A stretch of DNA of 64,000 nt from Eutrigla gurnardus. Lineage: Eukaryota; Chordata; Actinopteri; Perciformes; Triglidae. The stretch spans positions 62,001 through 126,000 of the forward strand of contig CAUPSS010000273.1 in the NCBI GenBank assembly GCA_963514095.1, read 5' to 3'. Numbering within the stretch: position 1 is the stretch's first letter; every line of letters begins with the position of its first letter. The notes under the pieces were generated by a model. The model had not been told where the DNA came from, ran no database searches, and saw only the letters and a program-made list of their open reading frames with translations. The position numbers and the translations under genes were made by a program. Positions 35,383 to 47,397 of this stretch are shown here, in pieces.

Positions 35383-36084
35383 CCCTCCATGTTGGTCTGC
35401 TCTGCTAGTCCCTCCATGTTGGTCTGCTCTGCTTGTCCCTCCATGTTGGTCTGCTCTGCTAGTCCCTCCATGTTGGTCTGGTGTGCCTGGCCCTCCATGA
35501 TGGTCTGCTCTGCTAGTCCCTCCATGTTGGTCTGCTCTGCTAGTTCCTCCATGTTGGTCTGCTCTGCTAGTCCCTCCATGTTGGTCTGCTCTGCTAGTCC
35601 CTCCATGTTGGTCTGCTGGGCCTGGCCCTCCATGTTGGTCTGCTCTGCTAGTCCCTCCATGTTGGTCTGCTCTGCTAGTCCCTCCATGTTGGTCTGCTCT
35701 GGTAGTCCCTCCATGTTGGTCTGCTCTGCTAGTCCCTCCATGTTGGTCTGCTGGGCCTGTCCCTCCATGTTGGTCTGCTCTGCTTGTCCCTCCATGTTGG
35801 TCTGCTCTGCTAGTCCCTCCATGTTGGTCTGCTGTGCCTGGCCCTCCATGTTGGTCTGCTCTGCTAGTCCCTCCATGTTGGTCTGCTCTGCTACTCCCTC
35901 CATGTTGGTCTGCTCTGCTAGTCCCTCCATGTTGGTCTGCTCTGCTAGTCCCTCCATGTTGGTCTGCTGTGCCTGGCCCTCCATGTTGGTCTGCTCTGCT
36001 AGTCCCTCCATGTTGGTCTGCTCTGCTAGTCCCTCCATGTTGGTCTGCTCTGCTAGTCCCTCCATGTTGGTCTGCTCTGCTAGT
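35370..36084. repeat. 26-unit block
   Basis: Opens like the 580-bp module (consensus, TCTGCTTGT, GGTGTGCC/CATGATGG, AGTTCCTCC) but holds five additional units, including a TGGGCCTGG unit near 35,618, before the TCTGGTAGT unit at about 35,699. Its end matches the module ends with a TCTGCTACT unit near 35,888. Confidence 0.8.
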
Positions 36085-36097
36085 CTGCTCTGCTAGT
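36085..36097. repeat. 13-bp truncated unit 20
   Basis: Class i with CTCTATG; 177 units to the next. Confidence 0.97.
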
Positions 36098-37923
36098 CCC
36101 TCCATGTTGGTCTGCTCTGCTAGTCCCTCCATGTTGGTCTGCTGTGCCTGGCCCTCTATGTTGGTCTGCTCTGCTAGTCCCTCCATGTTGGTCTGCTCTG
36201 CTAGTCCCTCCATGTTGGTCTGCTCTGCTAGTCCCTCCATGTTGGTCTGCTCTGCTAGTCCCTCCATGTTGGTCTGCTCTGCTAGTCCCTCCATGTTGGT
36301 CTGCTGGGCCTGTCCCTCCATGTTGGTCTGCTCTGCATGTCCCTCCATGTTGGTCTGCTCTGCTAGTCCCTCCATGTTGGTCTGCTGTGCCTGGCCCTCC
36401 ATGTTGGTCTGCTCTGCTAGTCCCTCCATGTTGGTCTGCTCTGCTAGTCCCTCCATGTTGGTCTGCTCTGCTAGTCCCTCCATGTTGGTCTGCTCTGCTA
36501 GTCCCTCCATGTTGGTCTGCTCTGCTTGTCCCTCCATGTTGGTCTGCTCTGCTAGTCCCTCCATGTTGGTCTGCTGTGCCTGGCCCTCCATGTTGGTCTG
36601 CTCTGCTAGTCCCTCCATGTTGGTCTGCTCTGCTAGTCCCTCCATGTTGGTCTGCTCTGCTAGTCCCTCCATGTTGGTCTGCTCTGCTAGTCCCTCCATG
36701 TTGGTCTGCTGGGCCTGTCCCTCCATGTTGGTCTGATCTGCTAGTCCCTCCATGTTGGTCTGCTCTGCTAGTCCCTCCATGTTGGTCTGCTCTGCTAGTC
36801 CCTCCATGTTGGTCTGCTCTGCTAGTCCCTCCATGTTGGTCTGCTGGGCCTGTCCCTCCATGTTGGTCTGCTCTGCTTGTCCCTCCATGTTGGTCTGCTC
36901 TGCTAGTCCCTCCATGTTGGTCTGCTGTGCCTGGCCCTCCATGTTGGTCTGCTCTGCTAGTCCCTCCATGTTGGTCTGCTCTGCTAGTCCCTCCATGTTG
37001 GTCTGCTGTGCCTGGCCCTCCATGTTGGTCTGCTCTGCTACTCCCTCCATGTTGGTCTGCTCTGCTAGTCCCTCCATGTTGGTCTGCTGTGCCTGGCCCT
37101 CCATGTTGGTCTGCTCTGCTAGTCCCTCCATGTTGGTCTGCTCTGCTAGTCCCTCCATGTTGGTCTGCTCTGCTAGTCCCTCCATGTTGGTCTGCTGTGC
37201 CTGGCCCTTCATGTTGGTCTGCTCTGCTAGTCCCTCCATGTTGGTCTGCTGGGCCTGTCCCTCCATGTTGGTCTGCTCTGCTAGTCCCTCCATGTTGGTC
37301 TGCTCTGCTAGTCCCTCCATGTTGGTCTGCTCTGCTAGTCCCTCCATGTTGGTCTGCTGTGCCTGGCCCTCCATGTTGGTCTGCTCTGCTAGTCCCTCCA
37401 TGTTGGTCTGCTCTGCTAGTCCCTCCATGTTGGTCTGCTCTGCTAGTCCCTCCATGTTGGTCTGCTCTGCTAGTCCCTCCATGTTGGTCTGCTGTGCCTG
37501 GCCCTCCATGTTGGTCTGCTCTGCTAGTCCCTCCATGTTGGTCTGCTGGGCCTGGCCCTCCATGTTGGTCTGCTCTGCTAGTCCCTCCATGTTGGTCTGC
37601 TCTGCTAGTCCCTCCATGTTGGTCTGCTCTGCTAGTCCCTCCATGTTGGTCTGCTGGGCCTGGCCCTCCATGTTGGTCTGATCTGCTAGTCCCTCCATGT
37701 TGGTCTGCTCTGCTAGTCCCTCCATGTTGGTCTGCTCTGCTAGTCCCTCCATGTTGGTCTGCTCTGCTAGTCCCTCCATGTTGGTCTGCTGGGCCTGTCC
37801 CTCCATGTTGGTCTGCTCTGCTTGTCCCTCCATGTTGGTCTGCTCTGCTAGTCCCTCCATATTGGTCTGCTGTGCCTGGCCCTCCATGTTGGTCTGCTCT
37901 GCTAGTCCCTCCATGTTGGTCTG

Positions 37924-39192
37924 CTCTAACTGTCCCTCCATGTTGGTCTGCTCTGCTAGTCCCTCCATGTTGGTCTGCTCTGCTAGTCCCTCCATGTTGG
38001 TCTGCTCTGCTAGTCCCTCCATGTTGGTCTGCTCTGCTAGTCCCTCCATGTTGGTCTGCTCTGCTAGTCCCTCCATGTTGGTCTGCTGTGCCTGGCCCTC
38101 CATGTTGGTCTGCTCTGCCAGTCCCTCCATGTTGGTCTGCTCTGCTAGTCCCTCCATGTTGGTCTGCTGTGCCTGGCCCTCCATGTTGGTCTGCTCTGCT
38201 AGTCCCTCCATGTTGGTCTGCTCTGCTAGTCACTCCATGTTGGTCTGCTCTGCTAGTCCCTCCATGTTGGTCTGCTCTGCTAGTCCCTCCATGTTGGTCT
38301 GCTGTGCCTGGCCCTCCATGTTGGTCTGCTCTGCTAGTCCCTCCATGTTGGTCTGCTCTGCTAGTCCCTCCATGTTGGTCTGCTCTGCTAGTCCCTCCAT
38401 GTTGGTCTGCTGTGCCTGGCCCTCCATGTTGGTCTTCTCTGCTAGTCCCTCCATGTTGGTCTGCTGGGCCTGGCCCTCCATGTTGGTCTGCTCTGCTAGT
38501 CCCTCCATGTTGGTCTGCTCTGCTAGTCCCTCCATGTTGGTCTGCTCTGCTAGTCCCTCCATGTTGGTCTGCTGGGCCTGGCCCTCCATGTTGGTCTGCT
38601 CTGCTAGTCCCTCCATGTTGGTCTGCTCTGCTAGTCCCTCCATGTTGGTCTGCTCTGGTAGTCCCTCCATGTTGGTCTGCTCTGCTAGTCCCTCCATGTT
38701 GGTCTGCTGGGCCTGTCCCTCCATGTTGGTCTGCTCTGCTTGTCCCTCCATGTTGGTCTGCTCTGCTAGTCCCTCCATGTTGGTCTGCTGGGCCTGTCCC
38801 TCCATGTTGGTCTGCTCTGCTTGTCCCTCCATGTTGGTCTGCTCTGCTAGTCCCTCCATGTTGGTCTGCTCTGCTAGTCCCTCCATGTTGGTCTGCTGTG
38901 CCTGGCCCTCCATGTTGGTCTGCTCTGCTAGTCCCTCCATGTTGGTCTGCTCTGCTAGTCCCTCCATGTTGGTCTGCTCTGCTAGTCCCTCCATGTTGGT
39001 CTGCTCTGCTAGTCCCTCCATGTTGGTCTGCTGTGCCTGGCCCTCCATGTTGGTCTGCTCTGCTAGTCCCTCCATGTTGGTCTGCTCTGCTAGTCCCTCC
39101 ATGTTGGTCTGCTCTGCTAGTCCCTCCATGTTGGTCTGCTGTGCCTGGCCCTCCATGTTGGTCTGCTCTGCTAGTCCCTCCATGTTGGTCTG
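37924..39192. repeat. 1,269-bp higher-order repeat, copy 7
   Basis: Same marker order as the 7.4-kb copies, except that the TCTGATAGT unit is consensus here. TCACTCC is at 38230. Confidence 0.87.
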
Positions 39193-40876
39193 CTCTAACT
39201 GTCCCTCCATGTTGGTCTGCTCTGCTAGTCCCTCCATGTTGGTCTGCTCTGCTAGTCCCTCCATGTTGGTCTGCTCTGCTAGTCCCTCCATGTTGGTCTG
39301 CTCTGCTAGTCCCTCCATGTTGGTCTGCTCTGCTAGTCCCTCCATGTTGGTCTGCTGTGCCTGGCCCTCCATGTTGGTCTGCTCTGCCAGTCCCTCCATG
39401 TTGGTCTGCTCTGCTAGTCCCTCCATGTTGGTCTGCTGTGCCTGGCCCTCCATGTTGGTCTGCTCTGCTAGTCCCTCCATGTTGGTCTGCTCTGCTAGTC
39501 ACTCCATGTTGGTCTGCTCTGCTAGTCCCTCCATGTTGGTCTGCTCTGCTAGTCCCTCCATGTTGGTCTGCTGTGCCTGGCCCTCCATGTTGGTCTGCTC
39601 TGCTAGTCCCTCCATGTTGGTCTGCTCTGCTAGTCCCTCCATGTTGGTCTGCTCTGCTAGTCCCTCCATGTTGGTCTGCTGTGCCTGGCCCTCCATGTTG
39701 GTCTTCTCTGCTAGTCCCTCCATGTTGGTCTGCTGGGCCTGGCCCTCCATGTTGGTCTGCTCTGCTAGTCCCTCCATGTTGGTCTGCTCTGCTAGTCCCT
39801 CCATGTTGGTCTGCTCTGCTAGTCCCTCCATGTTGGTCTGCTGGGCCTGGCCCTCCATGTTGGTCTGCTCTGCTAGTCCCTCCATGTTGGTCTGCTCTGC
39901 TAGTCCCTCCATGTTGGTCTGCTCTGGTAGTCCCTCCATGTTGGTCTGCTCTGCTAGTCCCTCCATGTTGGTCTGCTGGGCCTGTCCCTCCATGTTGGTC
40001 TGCTCTGCTTGTCCCTCCATGTTGGTCTGCTCTGCTAGTCCCTCCATGTTGGTCTGCTGGGCCTGTCCCTCCATGTTGGTCTGCTCTGCTTGTCCCTCCA
40101 TGTTGGTCTGCTCTGCTAGTCCCTCCATGTTGGTCTGCTCTGCTAGTCCCTCCATGTTGGTCTGCTGTGCCTGGCCCTCCATGTTGGTCTGCTCTGCTAG
40201 TCCCTCCATGTTGGTCTGCTCTGCTAGTCCCTCCATGTTGGTCTGCTCTGCTAGTCCGTCCATGTTGGTCTGCTGTGCCTGGTCCTCCATGTTGGTCTGC
40301 TCTGCTAGTCCCTCCATGTTGGTCTGCTCTGCTAGTCCCTCCATGTTGGTCTGCTCTGCTAGTCCCTCCATGTTGGTCTGCTCTGCTAGTCCCTCCATGT
40401 TGGTCTGCTGTGCCTGGCCCTCCATGTTGGTCTGCTCTGCTAGTCCCTCCATGTTGGTCTGCTGGGCCTGGCCCTCCATGTTGGTCTGCTCTGCTAGTCC
40501 CTCCATGTTGGTCTGCTCTGCTAGTCCCTCCATGTTGGTCTGCTCTGCTAGTCCCTCCATGTTGGTCTGCTGGGCCTGGCCCTCCATGTTGGTCTGCTCT
40601 GCTAGTCCCTCCATGTTGGTCTGCTGGGCCTGTCCCTCCATGTTGGTCTGCTCTGCTTGTCCCTCCATGTTGGTCTGCTCTGCTAGTCCCTCCATGTTGG
40701 TCTGCTGTGCCTGGCCCTCCATGTTGGTCTGCTCTGCTAGTCCCTCCATGTTGGTCTGCTCTGCTACTCCCTCCATGTTGGTCTGCTCTGCTAGTCCCTC
40801 CATGTTGGTCTGCTCTGCTAGTCCCTCCATGTTGGTCTGCTCTGCTAGTCCCTCCATGTTGGTCTGCTCTGCTAGT

Positions 40877-40889
40877 CTGCTCTGCTAGT
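40877..40889. repeat. 13-bp truncated unit 21
   Basis: Two consensus units before TGTGCCTGG (class iv); 56 units to the next. Confidence 0.97.
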
Positions 40890-42401
40890 CCCTCCATGTT
40901 GGTCTGCTCTGCTAGTCCCTCCATGTTGGTCTGCTCTGCTAGTCCCTCCATGTTGGTCTGCTGTGCCTGGCCCTCCATGTTGGTCTGCTCTGCTAGTCCC
41001 TCCATGTTGGTCTGCTCTGCTAGTCCCTCCATGTTGGTCTGCTCTGCTAGTCCCTCCATGTTGGTCTGCTCTGCTAGTCCCTCCATGTTGGTCTGCTGGG
41101 CCTGTCCCTCCATGTTGGTCTGCTCTGCTTGTCCCTCCATGTTGGTCTGCTCTGCTAGTCCCTCCATGTTGGTCTGCTGTGCCTGGCCCTCCATGTTGGT
41201 CTGCTCTGCTAGTCCCTCCATGTTGGTCTGCTCTGCTAGTCCCTCCATGTTGGTCTGCTCTGCTAGTCCCTCCATGTTGGTCTGCTCTGCTAGTCCCTCC
41301 ATGTTGGTCTGCTCTGCTAGTCCCTCCATGTTGGTCTGCTCTGCTTGTCCCTCCATGTTGGTCTGCTCTGCTAGTCCCTCCATGTTGGTCTGCTGTGCCT
41401 GGCCCTCCATGTTGGTCTGCTCTGCTAGTCCCTCCATGTTGGTCTGCTCTGCTAGTCCCTCCATGTTGGTCTGCTCTGCTAGTCCCTCCATGTTGGTCTG
41501 CTCTGCTAGTCCCTCCATGTTGGTCTGCTGGGCCTGTCCCTCCATGTTGGTCTGATCTGCTAGTCCCTCCATGTTGGTCTGCTCTGCTAGTCCCTCCATG
41601 TTGGTCTGCTCTGCTAGTCCCTCCATGTTGGTCTGCTCTGCTAGTCCCTCCATGTTGGTCTGCTGTGCCTGTCCCTCCATGTTGGTCTGCTCTGCTTGTC
41701 CCTCCATGTTGGTCTGCTGTGCTAGTCCCTCCATGTTGGTCTGCTCTGCTAGTCCCTCCATGTTGGTCTGCTCTGCTAGTCCCTCCATGTTGGTCTGCTC
41801 TGCTAGTCCCTCCATGTTGGTCTGCTCTGCTAGTCCCTCCATGTTGGTCTGCTGGGCCTGTCCCTCCATGTTGGTCTGCTCTGCTTGTCCCTCCATGTTG
41901 GTCTGCTCTGCTAGTCCCTCCATGTTGGTCTGCTGTGCCTGGCCCTCCATGTTGGTCTGCTCTGCTAGTCCCTCCATGTTGGTCTGCTCTGCTAGTCCCT
42001 CCATGTTGGTCTGCTCTGCTAGTCCCTCCATGTTGGTCTGCTCTGCTAGTCCCTCCATGTTGGTCTGCTCTGCTAGTCCCTCCATGTTGGTCTGCTCTGC
42101 TTGTCCCTCCATGTTGGTCTGCTCTGCTAGTCCCTCCATGTTGGTCTGCTGTGCCTGGCCCTCCATGTTGGTCTGCTCTGCTAGTCCCTCCATGTTGGTC
42201 TGCTCTGCTAGTCCCTCCATGTTGGTCTGCTGTGCCTGGCCCTCCATGTTGGTCTGCTCTGCTAGTCCCTCCATGTTGGTCTGCTCTGCTAGTCCCTCCA
42301 TGTTGGTCTGCTCTGCTAGTCCCTCCATGTTGGTCTGCTCTGCTAGTCCCTCCATGTTGGTCTGCTCTGCTAGTCCCTCCATGTTGGTCTGCTCTGCTAG
42401 T

Positions 42402-42414
42402 CTGCTCTGCTAGT
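42402..42414. repeat. 13-bp truncated unit 22
   Basis: Class ii; opens the first 580-bp module (21 units). Confidence 0.97.
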
Positions 42415-42981
42415 CCCTCCATGTTGGTCTGCTCTGCTAGTCCCTCCATGTTGGTCTGCTCTGCTTGTCCCTCCATGTTGGTCTGCTCTGCTAGTCCCTC
42501 CATGTTGGTCTGGTGTGCCTGGCCCTCCATGATGGTCTGCTCTGCTAGTCCCTCCATGTTGGTCTGCTCTGCTAGTTCCTCCATGTTGGTCTGCTCTGGT
42601 AGTCCCTCCATGTTGGTCTGCTCTGCTAGTCCCTCCATGTTGGTCTGCTGGGCCTGTCCCTCCATGTTGGTCTGCTCTGCTTGTCCCTCCATGTTGGTCT
42701 GCTCTGCTAGTCCCTCCATGTTGGTCTGCTGTGCCTGGCCCTCCATGTTGGTCTGCTCTGCTAGTCCCTCCATGTTGGTCTGCTCTGCTACTCCCTCCAT
42801 GTTGGTCTGCTCTGCTAGTCCCTCCATGTTGGTCTGCTCTGCTAGTCCCTCCATGTTGGTCTGCTGTGCCTGGCCCTCCATGTTGGTCTGCTCTGCTAGT
42901 CCCTCCATGTTGGTCTGCTCTGCTAGTCCCTCCATGTTGGTCTGCTCTGCTAGTCCCTCCATGTTGGTCTGCTCTGCTAGT
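42402..42981. repeat. 580-bp module, copy 1
   Basis: A 13-bp remnant plus 21 units with the fixed series consensus, TCTGCTTGT, consensus, GGTGTGCC, CATGATGG, AGTTCCTCC, TCTGGTAGT, later TCTGCTACT. It lies at the end of a 1,525-bp interval and recurs three more times. Confidence 0.9.
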
Positions 42982-42994
42982 CTGCTCTGCTAGT
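42982..42994. repeat. 13-bp truncated unit 23
   Basis: Class i with CTCTATG; 69 units to the next. Confidence 0.97.
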
Positions 42995-44605
42995 CCCTCC
43001 ATGTTGGTCTGCTCTGCTAGTCCCTCCATGTTGGTCTGCTGTGCCTGGCCCTCTATGTTGGTCTGCTCTGCTAGTCCCTCCATGTTGGTCTGCTCTGCTA
43101 GTCCCTCCATGTTGGTCTGCTCTGCTAGTCCCTCCATGTTGGTCTGCTCTGCTAGTCCCTCCATGTTGGTCTGCTGGGCCTGTCCCTCCATGTTGGTCTG
43201 CTCTGCTTGTCCCTCCATGTTGGTCTGCTCTGCTAGTCCCTCCATGTTGGTCTGCTCTGCTAGTCCCTCCATGTTGGTCTGCTGGGCCTGTCCCTCCATG
43301 TTGGTCTGCTCTGCTTGTCCCTCCATGTTGGTCTGCTCTGCTAGTCCCTCCATGTTGGTCTGCTGTGCCTGGCCCTCCATGTTGGTCTGCTCTGCTAGTC
43401 CCTCCATGTTGGTCTGCTCTAACTGTCCCTCCATGTTGGTCTGCTCTGCTAGTCCCTCCATGTTGGTCTGCTCTGCTAGTCCCTCCATGTTGGTCTGCTC
43501 TGCTAGTCCCTCCATGTTGGTCTGCTCTGCTAGTCCCTCCATGTTGGTCTGCTCTGCTAGTCCCTCCATGTTGGTCTGCTGTGCCTGGCCCTCCATGTTG
43601 GTCTGCTCTGCCAGTCCCTCCATGTTGGTCTGCTCTGCTAGTCCCTCCATGTTGGTCTGCTGTGCCTGGCCCTCCATGTTGGTCTGCTCTGCTAGTCCCT
43701 CCATGTTGGTCTGCTCTGCTAGTCACTCCATGTTGGTCTGCTCTGCTAGTCCCTCCATGTTGGTCTGCTCTGCTAGTCCCTCCATGTTGGTCTGCTGTGC
43801 CTGGCCCTCCATGTTGGTCTGCTCTGCTAGTCCCTCCATGTTGGTCTGCTCTGCTAGTCCCTCCATGTTGGTCTGCTCTGCTAGTCCCTCCATGTTGGTC
43901 TGCTGTGCCTGGCCCTCCATGTTGGTCTTCTCTGCTAGTCCCTCCATGTTGGTCTGCTGGGCCTGGCCCTCCATGTTGGTCTGCTCTGCTAGTCCCTCCA
44001 TGTTGGTCTGCTCTGCTAGTCCCTCCATGTTGGTCTGCTCTGCTAGTCCCTCCATGTTGGTCTGCTGGGCCTGGCCCTCCATGTTGGTCTGCTCTGCTAG
44101 TCCCTCCATGTTGGTCTGCTCTGCTAGTCCCTCCATGTTGGTCTGCTCTGGTAGTCCCTCCATGTTGGTCTGCTCTGCTAGTCCCTCCATGTTGGTCTGC
44201 TGGGCCTGTCCCTCCATGTTGGTCTGCTCTGCTTGTCCCTCCATGTTGGTCTGCTCTGCTAGTCCCTCCATGTTGGTCTGCTGGGCCTGTCCCTCCATGT
44301 TGGTCTGCTCTGCTTGTCCCTCCATGTTGGTCTGCTCTGCTAGTCCCTCCATGTTGGTCTGCTCTGCTAGTCCCTCCATGTTGGTCTGCTGTGCCTGGCC
44401 CTCCATGTTGGTCTGCTCTGCTAGTCCCTCCATGTTGGTCTGCTCTGCTAGTCCCTCCATGTTGGTCTGCTCTGCTAGTCCCTCCATGTTGGTCTGCTCT
44501 GCTAGTCCCTCCATGTTGGTCTGCTGTGCCTGGCCCTCCATGTTGGTCTGCTCTGCTAGTCCCTCCATGTTGGTCTGCTCTGCTAGTCCCTCCATGTTGG
44601 TCTGC

Positions 44606-44857
44606 TGGGCCTGTCCCTCCATGTTGGTCTGCTCTGCTTGTCCCTCCATGTTGGTCTGCTCTGCTAGTCCCTCCATGTTGGTCTGCTGTGCCTGGCCCTC
44701 CATGTTGGTCTGCTCTGCTAGTCCCTCCATGTTGGTCTGCTCTGCTACTCCCTCCATGTTGGTCTGCTCTGCTAGTCCCTCCATGTTGGTCTGCTCTGCT
44801 AGTCCCTCCATGTTGGTCTGCTCTGCTAGTCCCTCCATGTTGGTCTGCTCTGCTAGT
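44606..44857. repeat. Tail of 3,981-bp copy 1
   Basis: About nine units with TGGGCCTGT, TCTGCTTGT, TGTGCCTGG and TCTGCTACT endings, joined directly to the remnant at 44858. A similar tail precedes the remnant at 40877. Confidence 0.8.
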
Positions 44858-44870
44858 CTGCTCTGCTAGT
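44858..44870. repeat. 13-bp truncated unit 24
   Basis: Class iv; copy of 40877; 56 units to the next. Confidence 0.97.
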
Positions 44871-46382
44871 CCCTCCATGTTGGTCTGCTCTGCTAGTCCC
44901 TCCATGTTGGTCTGCTCTGCTAGTCCCTCCATGTTGGTCTGCTGTGCCTGGCCCTCCATGTTGGTCTGCTCTGCTAGTCCCTCCATGTTGGTCTGCTCTG
45001 CTAGTCCCTCCATGTTGGTCTGCTCTGCTAGTCCCTCCATGTTGGTCTGCTCTGCTAGTCCCTCCATGTTGGTCTGCTGGGCCTGTCCCTCCATGTTGGT
45101 CTGCTCTGCTTGTCCCTCCATGTTGGTCTGCTCTGCTAGTCCCTCCATGTTGGTCTGCTGTGCCTGGCCCTCCATGTTGGTCTGCTCTGCTAGTCCCTCC
45201 ATGTTGGTCTGCTCTGCTAGTCCCTCCATGTTGGTCTGCTCTGCTAGTCCCTCCATGTTGGTCTGCTCTGCTAGTCCCTCCATGTTGGTCTGCTCTGCTA
45301 GTCCCTCCATGTTGGTCTGCTCTGCTTGTCCCTCCATGTTGGTCTGCTCTGCTAGTCCCTCCATGTTGGTCTGCTGTGCCTGGCCCTCCATGTTGGTCTG
45401 CTCTGCTAGTCCCTCCATGTTGGTCTGCTCTGCTAGTCCCTCCATGTTGGTCTGCTCTGCTAGTCCCTCCATGTTGGTCTGCTCTGCTAGTCCCTCCATG
45501 TTGGTCTGCTGGGCCTGTCCCTCCATGTTGGTCTGATCTGCTAGTCCCTCCATGTTGGTCTGCTCTGCTAGTCCCTCCATGTTGGTCTGCTCTGCTAGTC
45601 CCTCCATGTTGGTCTGCTCTGCTAGTCCCTCCATGTTGGTCTGCTGTGCCTGTCCCTCCATGTTGGTCTGCTCTGCTTGTCCCTCCATGTTGGTCTGCTG
45701 TGCTAGTCCCTCCATGTTGGTCTGCTCTGCTAGTCCCTCCATGTTGGTCTGCTCTGCTAGTCCCTCCATGTTGGTCTGCTCTGCTAGTCCCTCCATGTTG
45801 GTCTGCTCTGCTAGTCCCTCCATGTTGGTCTGCTGGGCCTGTCCCTCCATGTTGGTCTGCTCTGCTTGTCCCTCCATGTTGGTCTGCTCTGCTAGTCCCT
45901 CCATGTTGGTCTGCTGTGCCTGGCCCTCCATGTTGGTCTGCTCTGCTAGTCCCTCCATGTTGGTCTGCTCTGCTAGTCCCTCCATGTTGGTCTGCTCTGC
46001 TAGTCCCTCCATGTTGGTCTGCTCTGCTAGTCCCTCCATGTTGGTCTGCTCTGCTAGTCCCTCCATGTTGGTCTGCTCTGCTTGTCCCTCCATGTTGGTC
46101 TGCTCTGCTAGTCCCTCCATGTTGGTCTGCTGTGCCTGGCCCTCCATGTTGGTCTGCTCTGCTAGTCCCTCCATGTTGGTCTGCTCTGCTAGTCCCTCCA
46201 TGTTGGTCTGCTGTGCCTGGCCCTCCATGTTGGTCTGCTCTGCTAGTCCCTCCATGTTGGTCTGCTCTGCTAGTCCCTCCATGTTGGTCTGCTCTGCTAG
46301 TCCCTCCATGTTGGTCTGCTCTGCTAGTCCCTCCATGTTGGTCTGCTCTGCTAGTCCCTCCATGTTGGTCTGCTCTGCTAGT

Positions 46383-46395
46383 CTGCTCTGCTAGT
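46383..46395. repeat. 13-bp truncated unit 25
   Basis: Class ii; opens the second 580-bp module. Confidence 0.97.
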
Positions 46396-46962
46396 CCCTC
46401 CATGTTGGTCTGCTCTGCTAGTCCCTCCATGTTGGTCTGCTCTGCTTGTCCCTCCATGTTGGTCTGCTCTGCTAGTCCCTCCATGTTGGTCTGGTGTGCC
46501 TGGCCCTCCATGATGGTCTGCTCTGCTAGTCCCTCCATGTTGGTCTGCTCTGCTAGTTCCTCCATGTTGGTCTGCTCTGGTAGTCCCTCCATGTTGGTCT
46601 GCTCTGCTAGTCCCTCCATGTTGGTCTGCTGGGCCTGTCCCTCCATGTTGGTCTGCTCTGCTTGTCCCTCCATGTTGGTCTGCTCTGCTAGTCCCTCCAT
46701 GTTGGTCTGCTGTGCCTGGCCCTCCATGTTGGTCTGCTCTGCTAGTCCCTCCATGTTGGTCTGCTCTGCTACTCCCTCCATGTTGGTCTGCTCTGCTAGT
46801 CCCTCCATGTTGGTCTGCTCTGCTAGTCCCTCCATGTTGGTCTGCTGTGCCTGGCCCTCCATGTTGGTCTGCTCTGCTAGTCCCTCCATGTTGGTCTGCT
46901 CTGCTAGTCCCTCCATGTTGGTCTGCTCTGCTAGTCCCTCCATGTTGGTCTGCTCTGCTAGT
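46383..46962. repeat. 580-bp module, copy 2
   Basis: Same length and series as 42402-42981, carried inside the 3,981-bp duplication. Confidence 0.9.
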
Positions 46963-46975
46963 CTGCTCTGCTAGT
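46963..46975. repeat. 13-bp truncated unit 26
   Basis: Class i with CTCTATG; 160 units to the next. Confidence 0.97.
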
Positions 46976-47397
46976 CCCTCCATGTTGGTCTGCTCTGCTA
47001 GTCCCTCCATGTTGGTCTGCTGTGCCTGGCCCTCTATGTTGGTCTGCTCTGCTAGTCCCTCCATGTTGGTCTGCTCTGCTAGTCCCTCCATGTTGGTCTG
47101 CTCTGCTAGTCCCTCCATGTTGGTCTGCTCTGCTAGTCCCTCCATGTTGGTCTGCTGGGCCTGTCCCTCCATGTTGGTCTGCTCTGCTTGTCCCTCCATG
47201 TTGGTCTGCTCTGCTAGTCCCTCCATGTTGGTCTGCTCTGCTAGTCCCTCCATGTTGGTCTGCTGGGCCTGTCCCTCCATGTTGGTCTGCTCTGCTTGTC
47301 CCTCCATGTTGGTCTGCTCTGCTAGTCCCTCCATGTTGGTCTGCTGTGCCTGGCCCTCCATGTTGGTCTGCTCTGCTAGTCCCTCCATGTTGGTCTG

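Larger units (their letters stand above)
36085..40876. repeat. 177-unit block with 1,269-bp repeats
   Basis: Starts with the CTCTATG class of context and TCTGCATGT near 36,331 (as at 5600), then GTCTGATCT units near 36,731 and 37,677. TCTAACTGT at 37924 and 39193 and TCACTCC at 38230 and 39499 mark one full and one partial 1,269-bp period. Private changes are C to T at 37209, AT for GT near 37,860, and C to G at 40258. T at 40283 is shared with 50621, linking this block to 46963-51295. Confidence 0.82.
40877..44605. repeat. 3,981-bp tandem duplication, copy 1 (shared part)
   Basis: Remnants at 40877, 42402 and 42982 (spacings 1,525 and 580), TCTAACTGT at 43417 and TCACTCC at 43723 are all reproduced at +3,981. 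The copies part near 44606, where this one has TGGGCCTGT and the other a consensus unit. Confidence 0.87.
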